Origin: Paenibacillus sp. DCT19
GTDB taxonomy: Bacteria; Bacillota; Bacilli; Paenibacillales; Paenibacillaceae
DNA: 64,000 nt
NCBI RefSeq assembly: GCF_003268635.1
Contig: NZ_CP029639.1
Location: 3,483,501 to 3,547,500 of the forward strand
Direction of reading: 5' to 3'
The notes under the pieces were generated by a model. That model saw only the letters and a list, made by a program, of their open reading frames with translations, ran no database searches and had not been told where the DNA came from. The translations under genes and the position numbers were made by a program. Shown here piece after piece: positions 47,370 to 57,001 of this stretch (positions are counted from its first letter, which is position 1; the number at the start of each line of letters is the position of its first letter).

Positions 47370-48548
47370 TTAGGTAGCTTCAGGCGTACTCTCTTTAGTG
47401 TTAGAGGAAGCAGCATGATAGGAGATCATCATGATAACAATTGCCACAACTACACCAACAGCTCCAATCCACGTAATGGATTGGATGGAAATCTGACTGA
47501 CTGCGATACCACCAATTCCAGCCCCAGCAGCCATCGCGAGTTGCATTACTGAACTATTTAAGCTCAACATAATACCAGAGGATTCAGGCGCCATCGTAAC
47601 TAGTTTATATTGTTGTGTAGGTCCCGATGACCACGCAGCAAAAGACCATAACACCAATATAATAAGTAGAGCAATTGTTGATTGAGAACTGAAATTCAGT
47701 GAGATTAAACTCACGATGTGTAATGACATTCCTAGTAGAAGAGTACGTTTTACACCCCAACGATCTGTACTATAACCACCAATCTTAGATCCAATTAAAC
47801 TGGCAATGCCAAATGCAAGTAAAGCTGAGCTAAGCAAGGTTTCATTCATATTAGCAACGGAAAGCAAGTATGGAGAGATGTACGTATAAGCGATGGAGTA
47901 ACCACCTAACCAGAAAAATGTTACGAACAGTGCAAATAAGATACGTGGTTGCTTCAACAAAGCTAATTGTTTTTTCAACGGTATAGGTGCTTCCCCTTCA
48001 GATGATGGAATGGTCAATGCAATAACGATCATAGCGAGAATACCTAGAACAGAGATCCCTACAAAAATCAGCTTCCAGTCCCATGATGCAGCAACTAATC
48101 TGCCTAAAGGCACACCTATAATAAGAGATCCCGTAAATCCTGTAACAACTGTTGCGATTGCACTCGCTTGTTTCCCTTCACTTGCAATTTTGGCCGCAAC
48201 CGTTAATGCAGTTACAACAACAACTCCAGCCCCAAGCGCCATGAATACCCGAGCAACAACAAAAAGTCCAAATCCAGGTAGGGCATAAGCAAATAGATTT
48301 GCTAGTACAAATAAACCAAGGGAATAGATGAGTAACTTACGTCGGTCAATCCGAGATGTCAGAGCCACAAGTAAGGGCGTACCTAATGCATATACAAGTG
48401 AAAAGATTGAAATAAGTTGCCCTGCAGCAACGAGTGAAATGTTCATGGTATCAGCAATCCGATCAAGAATACCTGCGATGACATATTCAGATGTTCCTAC
48501 AAGAAAGCTAACCAGAGCTAGAACATAAATTTTCCAAGTGTTAGACAT
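47370..48548 (-). CDS. MFS transporter, drug/sugar efflux type
   Basis: A 392-residue protein with 12 predicted membrane helices. It has the cytoplasmic loop motif of DHA1 transporters (TSRIDRRKLLIYSLGLFVLA) and motif C-like GFTGSLIIGVPLGRLVA. The start WKIYVLALVSFLVGTSEYVI resembles the AraJ/YdhP/PbuE branch. It probably exports a small molecule. An ArsR-type regulator lies just upstream on the same strand, and both have similar ATTTCTA/TAGAAAT palindromes in front of them, so transport is likely induced by the ligand of that regulator. Confidence 0.9.
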   Translation of the reverse strand: MSNTWKIYVLALVSFLVGTSEYVIAGILDRIADTMNISLVAAGQLISIFSLVYALGTPLLVALTSRIDRRKLLIYSLGLFVLANLFAYALPGFGLFVVARVFMALGAGVVVVTALTVAAKIASEGKQASAIATVVTGFTGSLIIGVPLGRLVAASWDWKLIFVGISVLGILAMIVIALTIPSSEGEAPIPLKKQLALLKQPRILFALFVTFFWLGGYSIAYTYISPYLLSVANMNETLLSSALLAFGIASLIGSKIGGYSTDRWGVKRTLLLGMSLHIVSLISLNFSSQSTIALLIILVLWSFAAWSSGPTQQYKLVTMAPESSGIMLSLNSSVMQLAMAAGAGIGGIAVSQISIQSITWIGAVGVVVAIVIMMISYHAASSNTKESTPEAT

Positions 48549-48580
48549 AAAAAAGATTACCTCTTTCTAATATAAATTTA

Positions 48581-48602
48581 TATTTTTAGAAATATAGAAA
48601 TA
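48581..48602. promoter_or_regulatory. Putative operator upstream of MFS gene
   Basis: An AT-rich imperfect palindrome of the form TTTTTAGAAATATAGAAATA, similar to the elements at 48726 and 49072. Confidence 0.45.
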
Positions 48603-48725
48603 ACTGCAAAAGAGAAGCCATAGATAACTACCATGTTGGCATTATATTCTTGCTTACTATGCTTACGGTTGATCGCTTTCCACTCTATTATTGCAGTAGT
48701 AATAGTGTTGAAATGATTGTTTTAT

Positions 48726-48745
48726 ATTTCTAGAATTATAGAAAT
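48726..48745. promoter_or_regulatory. Putative ArsR-type operator
   Basis: ATTTCTA and TAGAAAT form a perfect 7-bp inverted repeat spaced by GAATTA. It lies between the regulator and the MFS gene. Confidence 0.5.
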
Positions 48746-48759
48746 AATATCTAAAAATT

Positions 48760-49049
48760 TTAAGTCTTTATAAGATAAGGAACAAACTTCTGTGCAGTCT
48801 CTGTATTCAAGCTGTAGTAAATATACGTGCCTTTTTTTGAGAAGTAAGCAGACCACAATCATACAATTGTTTTAAATGGTGGGACAAGGTGGATAGAGCA
48901 ACTGTAACAAGACGATTTTCTAGGTCTGCCGGACATAGATTGCTTTCATTAGACAGAATCTGAATAATTTTGTACCGTGTCTGCTCTCCTAAGGCTTTAT
49001 GAATTTTGACAGCCTGATCAATTTCATTAGTGTATTGTTGCATTTTCAT
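48760..49049 (-). CDS. ArsR-family regulator (one frameshift)
   Basis: A winged-helix repressor. The segments KIHKALGEQTRYKIIQILSN and LVTVALSTLSHHLKQLYDCG (recognition helix) are clear. The frame is broken in an A run. As given it ends LLTSQKKARIFTTA, but one more A near 48836 continues as SQKKGTYIYYSLNTETAQKF and VPYLIKT, giving 96 residues, a normal length. The start is ATG 49049 or 49043, both after AAAGGAAG. Cys residues occur in SNLCPADL and YDCGLL but no full metal-site signature. It likely controls itself and the MFS transporter downstream. Confidence 0.83.
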
Positions 49050-49071
49050 GCTTCCTTTCATCTTTATTTCT

Positions 49072-49094
49072 TATTTCTAAAAATATTGAAATAA
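49072..49094. promoter_or_regulatory. Putative operator upstream of the ArsR-type gene
   Basis: TATTTCTAAAAATATTGAAA continues to ATAA and has ATTTC/GAAAT arms like the elements at 48581 and 48726. It lies 23 bases upstream of the regulator start. Confidence 0.45.
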
Positions 49095-49111
49095 CTGTAC
49101 CATAGCTTGAA

Positions 49112-49208
49112 TCAAAAGTAAACTCCCAGCTCAGATGGAGACTACTCCGTTAAAGTTAAACACCTTTTAACCGGAATGGATCCATCTTGCGGGGGAGTTT
49201 ACTTTTGA
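49112..49208. repeat. 97-bp element with 16-bp perfect terminal inverted repeats
   Basis: TCAAAAGTAAACTCCC (49112-49127) and GGGAGTTTACTTTTGA (49193-49208) are perfectly complementary. An inner AGATGGA/TCCATCT pair extends the fold. It lies between two minus-strand genes and could act as a terminator for the L7/L12-domain gene (TTTTGA follows the stem), or be a miniature inverted-repeat element. Confidence 0.65.
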
Positions 49209-49261
49209 AACATTGATGAGTGGAATTCCACAGCTAATTAACTACATCTCGGCCAAGTCTC

Positions 49262-49627
49262 TTAACGATCCAAGGATTCTACATAATCTTTGGCTTCTTT
49301 AAGAGATAATCCTCTAGCTTCACGAAGTCGCTTGATTGCCTTAATTTTCTGATCCTTCTGAAGCAGGGAGAGCAGTTCCTGATCTAATTCCGAAGGCGCT
49401 GCGTCTATTGTCGAAGATGAAGCAGTGAACGACGATGATGAACCTTGCTGCTGAGATAAGGATGAGGTTAATGGAGCTGAAACATTTGACGGCACACCGG
49501 CACCATTTTCCAAACGCTCAACATCTCTTTTCAATTCATTCACCTGCCGCTGTAAGCTGGCCATCCGGACTAGCGAGATTAACATGAATAGCAAAAATAC
49601 GATGAATATCATTGTGTTCATTTCCAT
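49262..49627 (-). CDS. Membrane-anchored protein with ribosomal L7/L12 C-terminal-like domain
   Basis: A 121-residue protein. The N-terminus is a single membrane helix (MNTMIFIVFLLFMLISLVRM), followed by a short coiled coil (LQRQVNELKRDVERLENG) and a Ser/Gln-rich linker. The C-terminal segment KIKAIKRLREARGLSLKEAKDYVESLDR matches the L7/L12 C-terminal helical motif. In ribosomal L7/L12 this part contacts translation factors, and its meaning in a membrane-bound form is unknown. ATG at 49627 follows AAGTGAGG. It lies just downstream of the P450 gene on the same strand. Confidence 0.75.
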   Translation of the reverse strand: MEMNTMIFIVFLLFMLISLVRMASLQRQVNELKRDVERLENGAGVPSNVSAPLTSSLSQQQGSSSSFTASSSTIDAAPSELDQELLSLLQKDQKIKAIKRLREARGLSLKEAKDYVESLDR

Positions 49628-49663
49628 GATGCTGTGCCTCACTTTCAATTAAAACAAGGATTA

Positions 49664-50851
49664 TTAGAGTTGTAACGGAATCTCTTTCACTCCGCGGACG
49701 ATCATCCCGGGTCTCCATTCAAGCTGATCCACGTCAGCTTGAAGCTGCATATTAGGGAATCGACGTAGGAGTGTCATCACAGCGATCTCCCCCTCCAGAC
49801 GGGCTAATGGAGCCCCAAGACAGAGATGAATTCCTTTTCCAAAAGCTAAATGTGGACTCTTCTCACGCGTGATGTCGAATACGTCTGCATCTTGGAATTG
49901 CTGCTCATCTCGATTCGCAGAATCCAGGGCAACTATCACAAGCTCACCTTGAGCAATATGTTGACCACGGAACTCTATATCCTCTAATGCCCAGCGCGAT
50001 GTGCTAAATTCAACAGGTCCGTTATAACGGAGCATTTCTTCAATGGCTTGATGAATCAGCTCGGGTTGTTCAATAAGAAGGTCTCGCTGACTCGGGTGTT
50101 CTAATAAAGCTAGGATACCATTGCCAATGAGATTAACTGTTGTCTCATGTCCAGCAATAATGAGTAGCGCAACAACGCCTAACAGCTCGTTCTCTGTTAA
50201 CTTTTCACCAGCTTCTTCCGCAACGACTAATTGACTGATGAGATCATTCCCAGGCTCTTTACGCACCTTATCAAACCAAGCATTTAGATATTCAATAAAC
50301 TCTTGGGCATGCTGTTCAAACATCTCGGCGTGCTCAGAGCTCGTTGCATCAATGATTGTGTTCGACCACATCCGGAATTTATCCTGATCTTCCAGTGGAA
50401 CACCGAGGATTTCACTAATCACGATGATGGGTAGCGGAAAAGCATAATCATCAATCAGGTTCATTTGATCCCTGGATTCTAGCTGATCGAGTAGATTGTC
50501 TGCGATAGATTGAATATGATCTCTCATACCTGCAATCCATTTGGGAGTGAACGCTTTCTGCACAAGTCCACGTAAACGGCGGTGATCCGGCGGATCGGAG
50601 AATAACATATTATTGACAAAAATGCTCTGGTTCTCAGCTCCATACCGTTTAGCCACATCTTTACTCAGACGTGAATCTTTCAGGATCTCAACAGCATCAT
50701 CATATCGCGTAATGATCCAGCCGAACTCACCACTCGGGAACATCACTTTATAGATCGGATCGTTCTTTCTAAGATTTTCATATACGGGATAAGGGTTCTG
50801 TGTAAATTCTTTAGTAAAAAACTCCGGTTGAGAAGATTCATTCATGTTCAA
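49664..50851 (-). CDS. Cytochrome P450
   Basis: A soluble bacterial P450 of 395 residues. The I-helix motif is LLIIAGHETTVNLIGNG, and the ExxR region is EEMLRYNGPVEFSTSRWA. The heme-binding loop FGKGIHLCLGAPLAR carries the cysteine ligand. It resembles B. subtilis YjiB-type hydroxylases of the CYP107/109 branch. The start is probably TTG at 50851 (AAAGGAG, 10 bases before), or ATG at 50845. It diverges from an aldo/keto reductase gene. No ferredoxin or reductase gene is adjacent, so redox partners come from elsewhere. Substrate unknown. Confidence 0.94.
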   Translation of the reverse strand: MNMNESSQPEFFTKEFTQNPYPVYENLRKNDPIYKVMFPSGEFGWIITRYDDAVEILKDSRLSKDVAKRYGAENQSIFVNNMLFSDPPDHRRLRGLVQKAFTPKWIAGMRDHIQSIADNLLDQLESRDQMNLIDDYAFPLPIIVISEILGVPLEDQDKFRMWSNTIIDATSSEHAEMFEQHAQEFIEYLNAWFDKVRKEPGNDLISQLVVAEEAGEKLTENELLGVVALLIIAGHETTVNLIGNGILALLEHPSQRDLLIEQPELIHQAIEEMLRYNGPVEFSTSRWALEDIEFRGQHIAQGELVIVALDSANRDEQQFQDADVFDITREKSPHLAFGKGIHLCLGAPLARLEGEIAVMTLLRRFPNMQLQADVDQLEWRPGMIVRGVKEIPLQL

Positions 50852-51019
50852 ATTGTAAATCTCCTTTCATCTACAAGCTTGAATTGTGATATTCTTGTTT
50901 AAGGAATTACAGGGAAGTTTTGCTCTTTCATACATAAAGTTTGATTCATGTATATATTCCATATTGAAATGCTGAAACCTGTCTTCAACTATAAAAATGT
51001 AACGGAGGCGAAATGTAAC

Positions 51020-51997
51020 ATGTCTAATCCTCAATTACCACTGCATCATCATCATATCCCTGCAAGTCCTCTTGTCCTTGGCTGTATGCGGTTTGGAGGC
51101 GAGTGGGATGGGCTCCCGATTACCGATGATCTAGTCTACGAGGGACACCAGGCCGTAGAAGCAGCACTTGAGATTGGCATTAATCATTATGATCTGGCGG
51201 ATATTTATACACGAGGCAAGGCGGAGCATGTGTTTGGACGTATATTAACAGAGTCAGCCGGCTTAAGGGAACAGATCATCATTCAATCCAAGTGTGGCAT
51301 CCGTCTCGTTGGTGATGATGATGGCCCCCAACGTTACGATTCATCAGGTTCACATATCCTGGCCAGTGTGGATGGTATCCTTCAACGTCTCGGTGTCGAT
51401 TATTTGGATATTTTACTGTTACACCGTCCAGACCCGCTTGCACACCCGCAAGAGATTGCAGAATCCTTGGCTAAGCTCCATCATTCCGGTAAGGTAAGGC
51501 ACTTCGGTGTTTCCAACATGGGCTCAGAGCAGATTCGTCTCCTGCAGTCCTATAGCAACATACCTTTTATCGTGAATCAGCTTGAGATGAGCTTAGATAA
51601 AATTGGTTTTGTCGAAGCTGGGGTTACCGTGAATCGCCCTCAAGCGCTTCATAATGTATTTCCTTATGGAACAATGGAGTTCTGTCAATCGGAGCATATT
51701 CAGCTCCAAGCTTGGGGTGCACTTGCTCAAGGACGTTTTACAGGAAGAGTGGTTGATGGGCAACGCCCAGAGATTGAAGCTACAGCTCAACTTGTTGAAC
51801 GTATGGCGAAGGAACGTGGTGTTACATCCGAGGCTATTGTACTTGCATGGTTGATGAAACACCCTGCGGGTATCCAGCCTATTATCGGCTCGATCCGACC
51901 AGAGCGTATTAGAGCCTGCAAGGATGCGGTTCAAACCGAACTAACACGCTACGATTGGTATGAACTGTACTCGGCTTCTTGTGGACGGAGGATGTAG
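51020..51997 (+). CDS. Aldo/keto reductase
   Basis: A 325-residue NADPH-dependent carbonyl reductase fold. NHYDLADIYTRGKAEHVFGR contains the catalytic Asp and Tyr, IQSKCG the Lys, and LLLHRPDPL the His. The C-terminal cofactor segment is IQPIIGSIRPERI. It resembles B. subtilis YcsN/E. coli YdhF-type reductases. ATG at 51020 follows GGAGGCG, and the 24 codons of open frame upstream have no such site. It is single, with a terminator. Physiological substrate unknown. Confidence 0.92.
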   Translation: MSNPQLPLHHHHIPASPLVLGCMRFGGEWDGLPITDDLVYEGHQAVEAALEIGINHYDLADIYTRGKAEHVFGRILTESAGLREQIIIQSKCGIRLVGDDDGPQRYDSSGSHILASVDGILQRLGVDYLDILLLHRPDPLAHPQEIAESLAKLHHSGKVRHFGVSNMGSEQIRLLQSYSNIPFIVNQLEMSLDKIGFVEAGVTVNRPQALHNVFPYGTMEFCQSEHIQLQAWGALAQGRFTGRVVDGQRPEIEATAQLVERMAKERGVTSEAIVLAWLMKHPAGIQPIIGSIRPERIRACKDAVQTELTRYDWYELYSASCGRRM

Positions 51998-52041
51998 AAC
52001 GTAGAATATAAAATTTAGAGTGAAAGATAGAGAGAGTTGTG

Positions 52042-52068
52042 AGCACAGGTTATTGCCTGTGCTTTTTT
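52042..52068 (+). terminator. Terminator after aldo/keto reductase gene
   Basis: AGCACAGG and CCTGTGCT pair around a short loop, followed by TTTTT. Confidence 0.88.
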
Positions 52069-52246
52069 GGTGGATTTAAGTTCACATTTACACTCCTACC
52101 CATGTCCATGGACTTATATAAGAAGCCAGAGATGAAGGACGTTCCAACCATTTTTACCGTTTTCTACGGTGGTTCAGCGCATGCTGTGATAAAATGCCTA
52201 TTATAAGAACATACGATCTGTTTATTCGAGAGGAGATATCTTGACG

Positions 52247-53346
52247 ATGGAGATGCTTAAACCACCCGCCGAGACATTATATGAAACTGAATTACGGGCA
52301 CTACGAGAAGAAGACACAGGGAAACGTCCTCCGCATTGGTTGTTATCTCCCGTATACGTCAGGGATTTTATTATAGGCAGGGATAAACCCGCCATATTGA
52401 ATGGCGAAGAGATTCCCATTACACGTAAATTTTACGGTAATGATGTATTAATCGAACGGGCAGTCGTCACACTTGCGGGCAACCGAGGGTTAATGCTAGT
52501 AGGTGAACCCGGTACAGCGAAGACCATGCTTAGCGAATTACTATCCGCAGCAATCTCAGGGACGAGCTTAAATACGATTCAAGGCACAGCAGGCACCACA
52601 GAAGATATGATTAAGTATTCATGGAATTATGCCATGCTGCTTGACAAAGGTCCATCAGAAGCCGCCCTTGTACCGTCACCACTATATAATGGAATGAAGA
52701 AAGGGATCATCACACGTTTTGAAGAGATTACCCGTTGTCCAGCAGAGGCACAGGATAGCTTGATCAGTATCCTCAGTGACAAGGTGATGAGTATTCCCGA
52801 ACTGGATGGTGGCGTTCTGTTTGCGCAATCCGGATTCAACGTTATCGCTACTGCCAACATACGGATAAAGGTGTTAACGAGATGAGCGGTGCATTGAAGC
52901 GTCGTTTCAATTTTGAAACGATCAAACCGATCAGCAATGTCAAAATGGAAGCCAAAATTATTGAGTCACAGGCTCGGAGCCTATTATTACATAGCGGTGT
53001 TGATATTGATATCAATACAGACGTGGTCGAACTGTTAGCCACAACTTTCATGGAGCTTCGCACAGGATTAACACGAGAAGGGTACAAGCTCGATACACCA
53101 CAAGCAACGATGAGTACGGCTGAAGCCGTGTCAGTCTATGTTCAGAGTGCGATGACATCCTATTATTACGAAGATAAAGATATCGCTTTAGATCGCCTTG
53201 TTCAGAACATGCTTGGAACGATTGCTAAGGAAAATGAAAAAGATCTTTCGATTCTCAAATCCTATTTCTCGAAGATTGTGAAGGAACGAGCTAGGGATGA
53301 AGGAATCTGGAAGGATTATTATGAGGAGAAAAAATGGATCGGTTAG
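52247..53346 (+). CDS. MoxR-type AAA+ ATPase, YehL-like (one frameshift)
   Basis: A ring-forming chaperone-like ATPase, 366 residues when repaired. Walker A is LMLVGEPGTAKT (residues 86-93). The Walker B position reads IITRFEEITR, with Glu in place of the usual Asp before the catalytic Glu. Sensor 1 is FNVIATANIR. The C-terminal lid continues SGALKRRFNFETIKPI. The frame breaks near 52862. One G in ATACGGATAAAG restores IRDKGVNEMSGALKRRF. The start is ATG 52247 or TTG 52241, after AGGAG. It is the first gene of a six-gene operon. By analogy with MoxR/vWA pairs it should remodel a client with the vWA protein. Confidence 0.88.
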
Positions 53347-55742
53347 AAGAGGTTCGGCAGCAAGAGCTTGAACATGTCGAGACGTTGTTTGATTCTCAGG
53401 TGTACAACCTGAACAATGACACGATCTATTTTCCTATACGTCATCATAGTCCAGCGTGTTCTTATCATTTGCTACGATTAATAAAAGAGTATAAGCCGGA
53501 TACCATCCTCATTGAAGGACCGGAGAGCGGTAATCCTTATCTTGAAGTATTAAGTGATGAAGCTACCATTCCACCGATTAGCTTGTATTACACCTATGAG
53601 ACGGATCAAACGAGAGAAGCCTGCTATTATCCCATGCTGCGATATTCACCCGAGTATGTAGCTCTGAAGGAGGCCTCACGGCTTGGCATCCCAGCTCATT
53701 TCATTGACTTGGATTATCATCATTTCTCGAAACCGAGAGAACAAGAGCAACAGCACGTATCCGTTCAGGATGAAACATTGCTTGCAGGATCTGACTTTAT
53801 TCTTCGGTTGTGCCACAAAACGAATTGTCGTAGCTTCGATGAATTGTGGGAGAAAGTATTTGAGATTGCAGGGCTTGAGAAAACAACGCAAGCATTTGTG
53901 CAGGATGTATTTACCTATTGCACACTATCTCGTATGTGTTATTCAGATGAGCAACTGCAACGTACAGGGGATCTCGCAAGAGAAGCTCATATGAAACAAC
54001 GTATACAAGAGGCTAAGCTGGTATTTGACCGTGTGCTGGTGATTACGGGAGGGTTCCATACCTATGGGCTTGTTATGCCAGACACGAATTCAACCAGCTC
54101 CGATAACGCTAATATATCCCGATCTTCTCTCAAGCCCGAGACGGAACCCTTGCGGAAGCAAATGTATCCGATGGTTTATACATTCGCTGAAGCGGATCGA
54201 TTAAATGGATATGCAAGCGGGATGCCTTATGTCAATTATTACGAACAGATCTGGAATCACATCCTTCGTCATAACCAGTCACCCTATCATGCAACGGCTG
54301 TGGAGGTTTTATCTAAACTTACACGCAAGCTTCGTGAAAATCATGAGTATGTATCTACAAGCGATGCAATTGAAGCTTATAGCATGATTCAGGGACTCGC
54401 GTCACTGCGTGGCAAGAGAGAAGGCGGAGTTTACGAGTTGATGGATGGTGCATTATCTGCTTTTGTAAAAGGTGAACTTACGTTAGCTACAGATAAACCG
54501 CTACAAGAGCTTCAACATGTGCTAACCGGGGATGTCATCGGCGCGGTTGCACCGAACCAATATAGTATTCCGATTGTTGAAGACTTCAAAGAGCGCTGCA
54601 ATGAGGCTAAGCTCCAGCTTCGAACGACGGGCCAACACAAGAAAGTGTTAGATCTGTACGCGAAGCCTGAACATCGCAAGCTCAGTCAATTATTTGAATG
54701 TACGACGTATCTAGTCCCGGACTTTGCCAGACGTCAGGCAGGCCCGGATTGGGTTGCACAGCGTGATATGAATTTGGTTCGAGAGACGTGGGTGTATGCA
54801 TATTCCTCCAGAGTCGAAGCACGTTTGATCGAAAATTCGCTATATGGAGGGACGATTCAGGAAGCGGCAACACGGAAGATGGAAGAAGCGATGAGTGACA
54901 TTCCAGACCATCATAGCGGGGAGCTTGCGAGAGCGATGCTGCAAGCCATGCTGATGGGATTACAAAGTACCTCAAAACAATTGGTTGAGAAGGTGCGAAG
55001 TGCGCTCAGAACGGATGGTAACTTCCTATCCTTGTGTGCCAGTCTTCGAATTCTGCACCGTATTCATCAGCATCGCAGACTCCTTGGTCTATTCGAGGAT
55101 CAGCAGTTGCCTGCTATGGTGCTCGAAGCATATAACAACGCTGTGGACAAGCTGTTACATCTCTCTAGAACGAACCCCGATGAGCATGAAGCAATCATTC
55201 AAGGGTTGAAGCTGCTTGCTATGCTGGCAGAATCCTCGGAGGAACGTTATCTAGATGACACATTCAGAATACATCTGAATGAACTATTAACGGATCATCA
55301 GCTTCCTGCTCAATTGGAAGGCGTATGTATTGCCATTTCTTCAGGACTTGGTGATCGGCCAAGGCATGAAATTGTAGAACGAGCACGTGGTTATATCCAT
55401 GGGGCTCCGGAACAGATGCGCCAGACTGCTCTTTATTTGCAAGGTGTATTTGCCATAGCTCGTGATGCCTTCTTATATGAAGATGAACTATTACATGAAC
55501 TAAATCTTCTAATTGAGCAGCTCCCACTGGATGAATTTATGAGTATGGTACCTGAGCTGCGGCTCGCGTTCACCTATTTCACACCGATGGAGACGGGTCT
55601 CATCGCTGATAGAGTCGCAAGTCTGCACCAAGTTCAATCCGAGGAATTAGGGCGAGCCCCAATAGATGAACAACTACTACAAGCGGCTAGATCATGGGAT
55701 GAAGCGATGCGAAAGGAGTTTGGCGCATGGAAGCTGACCTGA
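53334..55742 (+). CDS. DUF5682-family protein, YehM-like
   Basis: An 802-residue cytoplasmic protein with no membrane segment. The N-terminal part has YFPIRHHSPACSYHLLRLI (residues 32-50) and TILIEGPES, then HFIDLDYHHF (122-131) and VLVITGGFHTYGLVMPD (234-250). This histidine-rich pattern recalls a ChaN/TraB-like hydrolase fold. The C-terminal 400 residues are helical and repeat-like. Only operon context suggests a role, as the client or adaptor of the MoxR/vWA pair. It overlaps the ATPase gene by 13 bases and the vWA gene by 16, so the three are tightly coupled. Confidence 0.85.
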   Translation: MDRLEEVRQQELEHVETLFDSQVYNLNNDTIYFPIRHHSPACSYHLLRLIKEYKPDTILIEGPESGNPYLEVLSDEATIPPISLYYTYETDQTREACYYPMLRYSPEYVALKEASRLGIPAHFIDLDYHHFSKPREQEQQHVSVQDETLLAGSDFILRLCHKTNCRSFDELWEKVFEIAGLEKTTQAFVQDVFTYCTLSRMCYSDEQLQRTGDLAREAHMKQRIQEAKLVFDRVLVITGGFHTYGLVMPDTNSTSSDNANISRSSLKPETEPLRKQMYPMVYTFAEADRLNGYASGMPYVNYYEQIWNHILRHNQSPYHATAVEVLSKLTRKLRENHEYVSTSDAIEAYSMIQGLASLRGKREGGVYELMDGALSAFVKGELTLATDKPLQELQHVLTGDVIGAVAPNQYSIPIVEDFKERCNEAKLQLRTTGQHKKVLDLYAKPEHRKLSQLFECTTYLVPDFARRQAGPDWVAQRDMNLVRETWVYAYSSRVEARLIENSLYGGTIQEAATRKMEEAMSDIPDHHSGELARAMLQAMLMGLQSTSKQLVEKVRSALRTDGNFLSLCASLRILHRIHQHRRLLGLFEDQQLPAMVLEAYNNAVDKLLHLSRTNPDEHEAIIQGLKLLAMLAESSEERYLDDTFRIHLNELLTDHQLPAQLEGVCIAISSGLGDRPRHEIVERARGYIHGAPEQMRQTALYLQGVFAIARDAFLYEDELLHELNLLIEQLPLDEFMSMVPELRLAFTYFTPMETGLIADRVASLHQVQSEELGRAPIDEQLLQAARSWDEAMRKEFGAWKLT

Positions 55743-56929
55743 ATAAAGAGGTATCGACAAACGATGAGCTGCATGGTGTTGACGGATCTAAGGAGGTACG
55801 CAATACAACCGAGACCATTAACCGCTGGCGACTCATTCTTGGTGATTCAGCAGAGGAAGGTTTGTCTAATAACGAAGCGTTTGATTCCAAGAATTTTCAT
55901 TATCACGAAGTTGATGAGATTCTAGGTTATTTGTATAACCGTGAGTATGGTGAGGAACAAGGGTACCGCAAAACAGGTGGACAAGGTGCTTCTGATCTGA
56001 CGGTGCCCAAATGGCTTCATAAAGTTAGAGAGCTCTTTCCTAAAACGACGGTCGAAATTCTCGAAAAGCAAGCACTTGACCGTTACGGCTTAACGGAGTT
56101 ATTAACCGACAAGAAGCTGTTAGAATCCCTTGAACCAAATATGAATCTGCTCAAAAACATCATGCAGTTCAAAGGTCGAATGAAGGGCGATGTACTTCGT
56201 AGTGCCAAAGAAATTGTGCGCACCGTGGTTGAGGAGCTTCGCAGTAAGCTAGAATCTCAGACCCGGGCTAGCATCCTAGGGAAACGCAGTCGTTACACAT
56301 CTAGCTCGGTACGATCTTTGCGTAATCTGAATTTCAAACGAACGATCACCCGGAATTTGAAAAATTACGATAAAAATAAACGAAGATTCGTAATAGATCG
56401 TCTGTACTTTGACGGTTCGACACAGAACCATAACAAGTGGGACATTATCATTGCTGTCGATGAGAGTGGAAGTATGATGGACTCCGTCATCTATAGCTCG
56501 GTTATGGCAAGTATTTTCTATCGCTTGAATGCACTTCGTACGAAATTATTTATATTTGATACCCAGGTCGTTGATCTAAGTAACCGATTGGAAGATCCCG
56601 TGGATGTTCTCATGAATGTACAGCTTGGTGGGGGAACGCATATCGCCAAAGCATTAAGATACGGTGAGACGTTAATTGATAACCCTGGCAAAACGATCTA
56701 TATTCTCGTCAGTGACCTGGAAGAAGGATTCCACATCAACCACATGTACCAAGCGTGTAAAGATATTATTGATGCGGGCTGCAAATTGCTCGTGCTCACA
56801 GCACTTGATTTCAATGGAGACTCAGTCTACAACAAACATGCCGCCCAGACACTCACGAATATGGGTGCGCATGTTGCAGCCATTACCCCGAATGAACTAG
56901 CCGATTGGATTGGCGAGATTATCACGTAA
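55727..56929 (+). CDS. vWA-domain protein, YehP-like
   Basis: A 400-residue protein. The first 230 residues are helical and charged. The C-terminal von Willebrand A domain has a complete metal-ion-dependent adhesion site: DESGSM (245-250), Thr304 in LGGGTHIAKAL and Asp330 in LVSDLEEGF. Such domains bridge MoxR ATPases to their targets through a divalent metal. There is no signal peptide or transmembrane helix, so it is intracellular. It overlaps the DUF5682 gene by 16 bases. The 72-base gap to the DUF4132 gene has a fresh ribosome-binding site (AAGGAGG). Confidence 0.92.
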   Translation: MEADLNKEVSTNDELHGVDGSKEVRNTTETINRWRLILGDSAEEGLSNNEAFDSKNFHYHEVDEILGYLYNREYGEEQGYRKTGGQGASDLTVPKWLHKVRELFPKTTVEILEKQALDRYGLTELLTDKKLLESLEPNMNLLKNIMQFKGRMKGDVLRSAKEIVRTVVEELRSKLESQTRASILGKRSRYTSSSVRSLRNLNFKRTITRNLKNYDKNKRRFVIDRLYFDGSTQNHNKWDIIIAVDESGSMMDSVIYSSVMASIFYRLNALRTKLFIFDTQVVDLSNRLEDPVDVLMNVQLGGGTHIAKALRYGETLIDNPGKTIYILVSDLEEGFHINHMYQACKDIIDAGCKLLVLTALDFNGDSVYNKHAAQTLTNMGAHVAAITPNELADWIGEIIT

Positions 56930-57001
56930 AAATGCTTGCAGGATAACATAGAACCACATCACGTTTGTTGTTGGTAAACTCAACCTTAAGGAGGAATAAA
57001 T

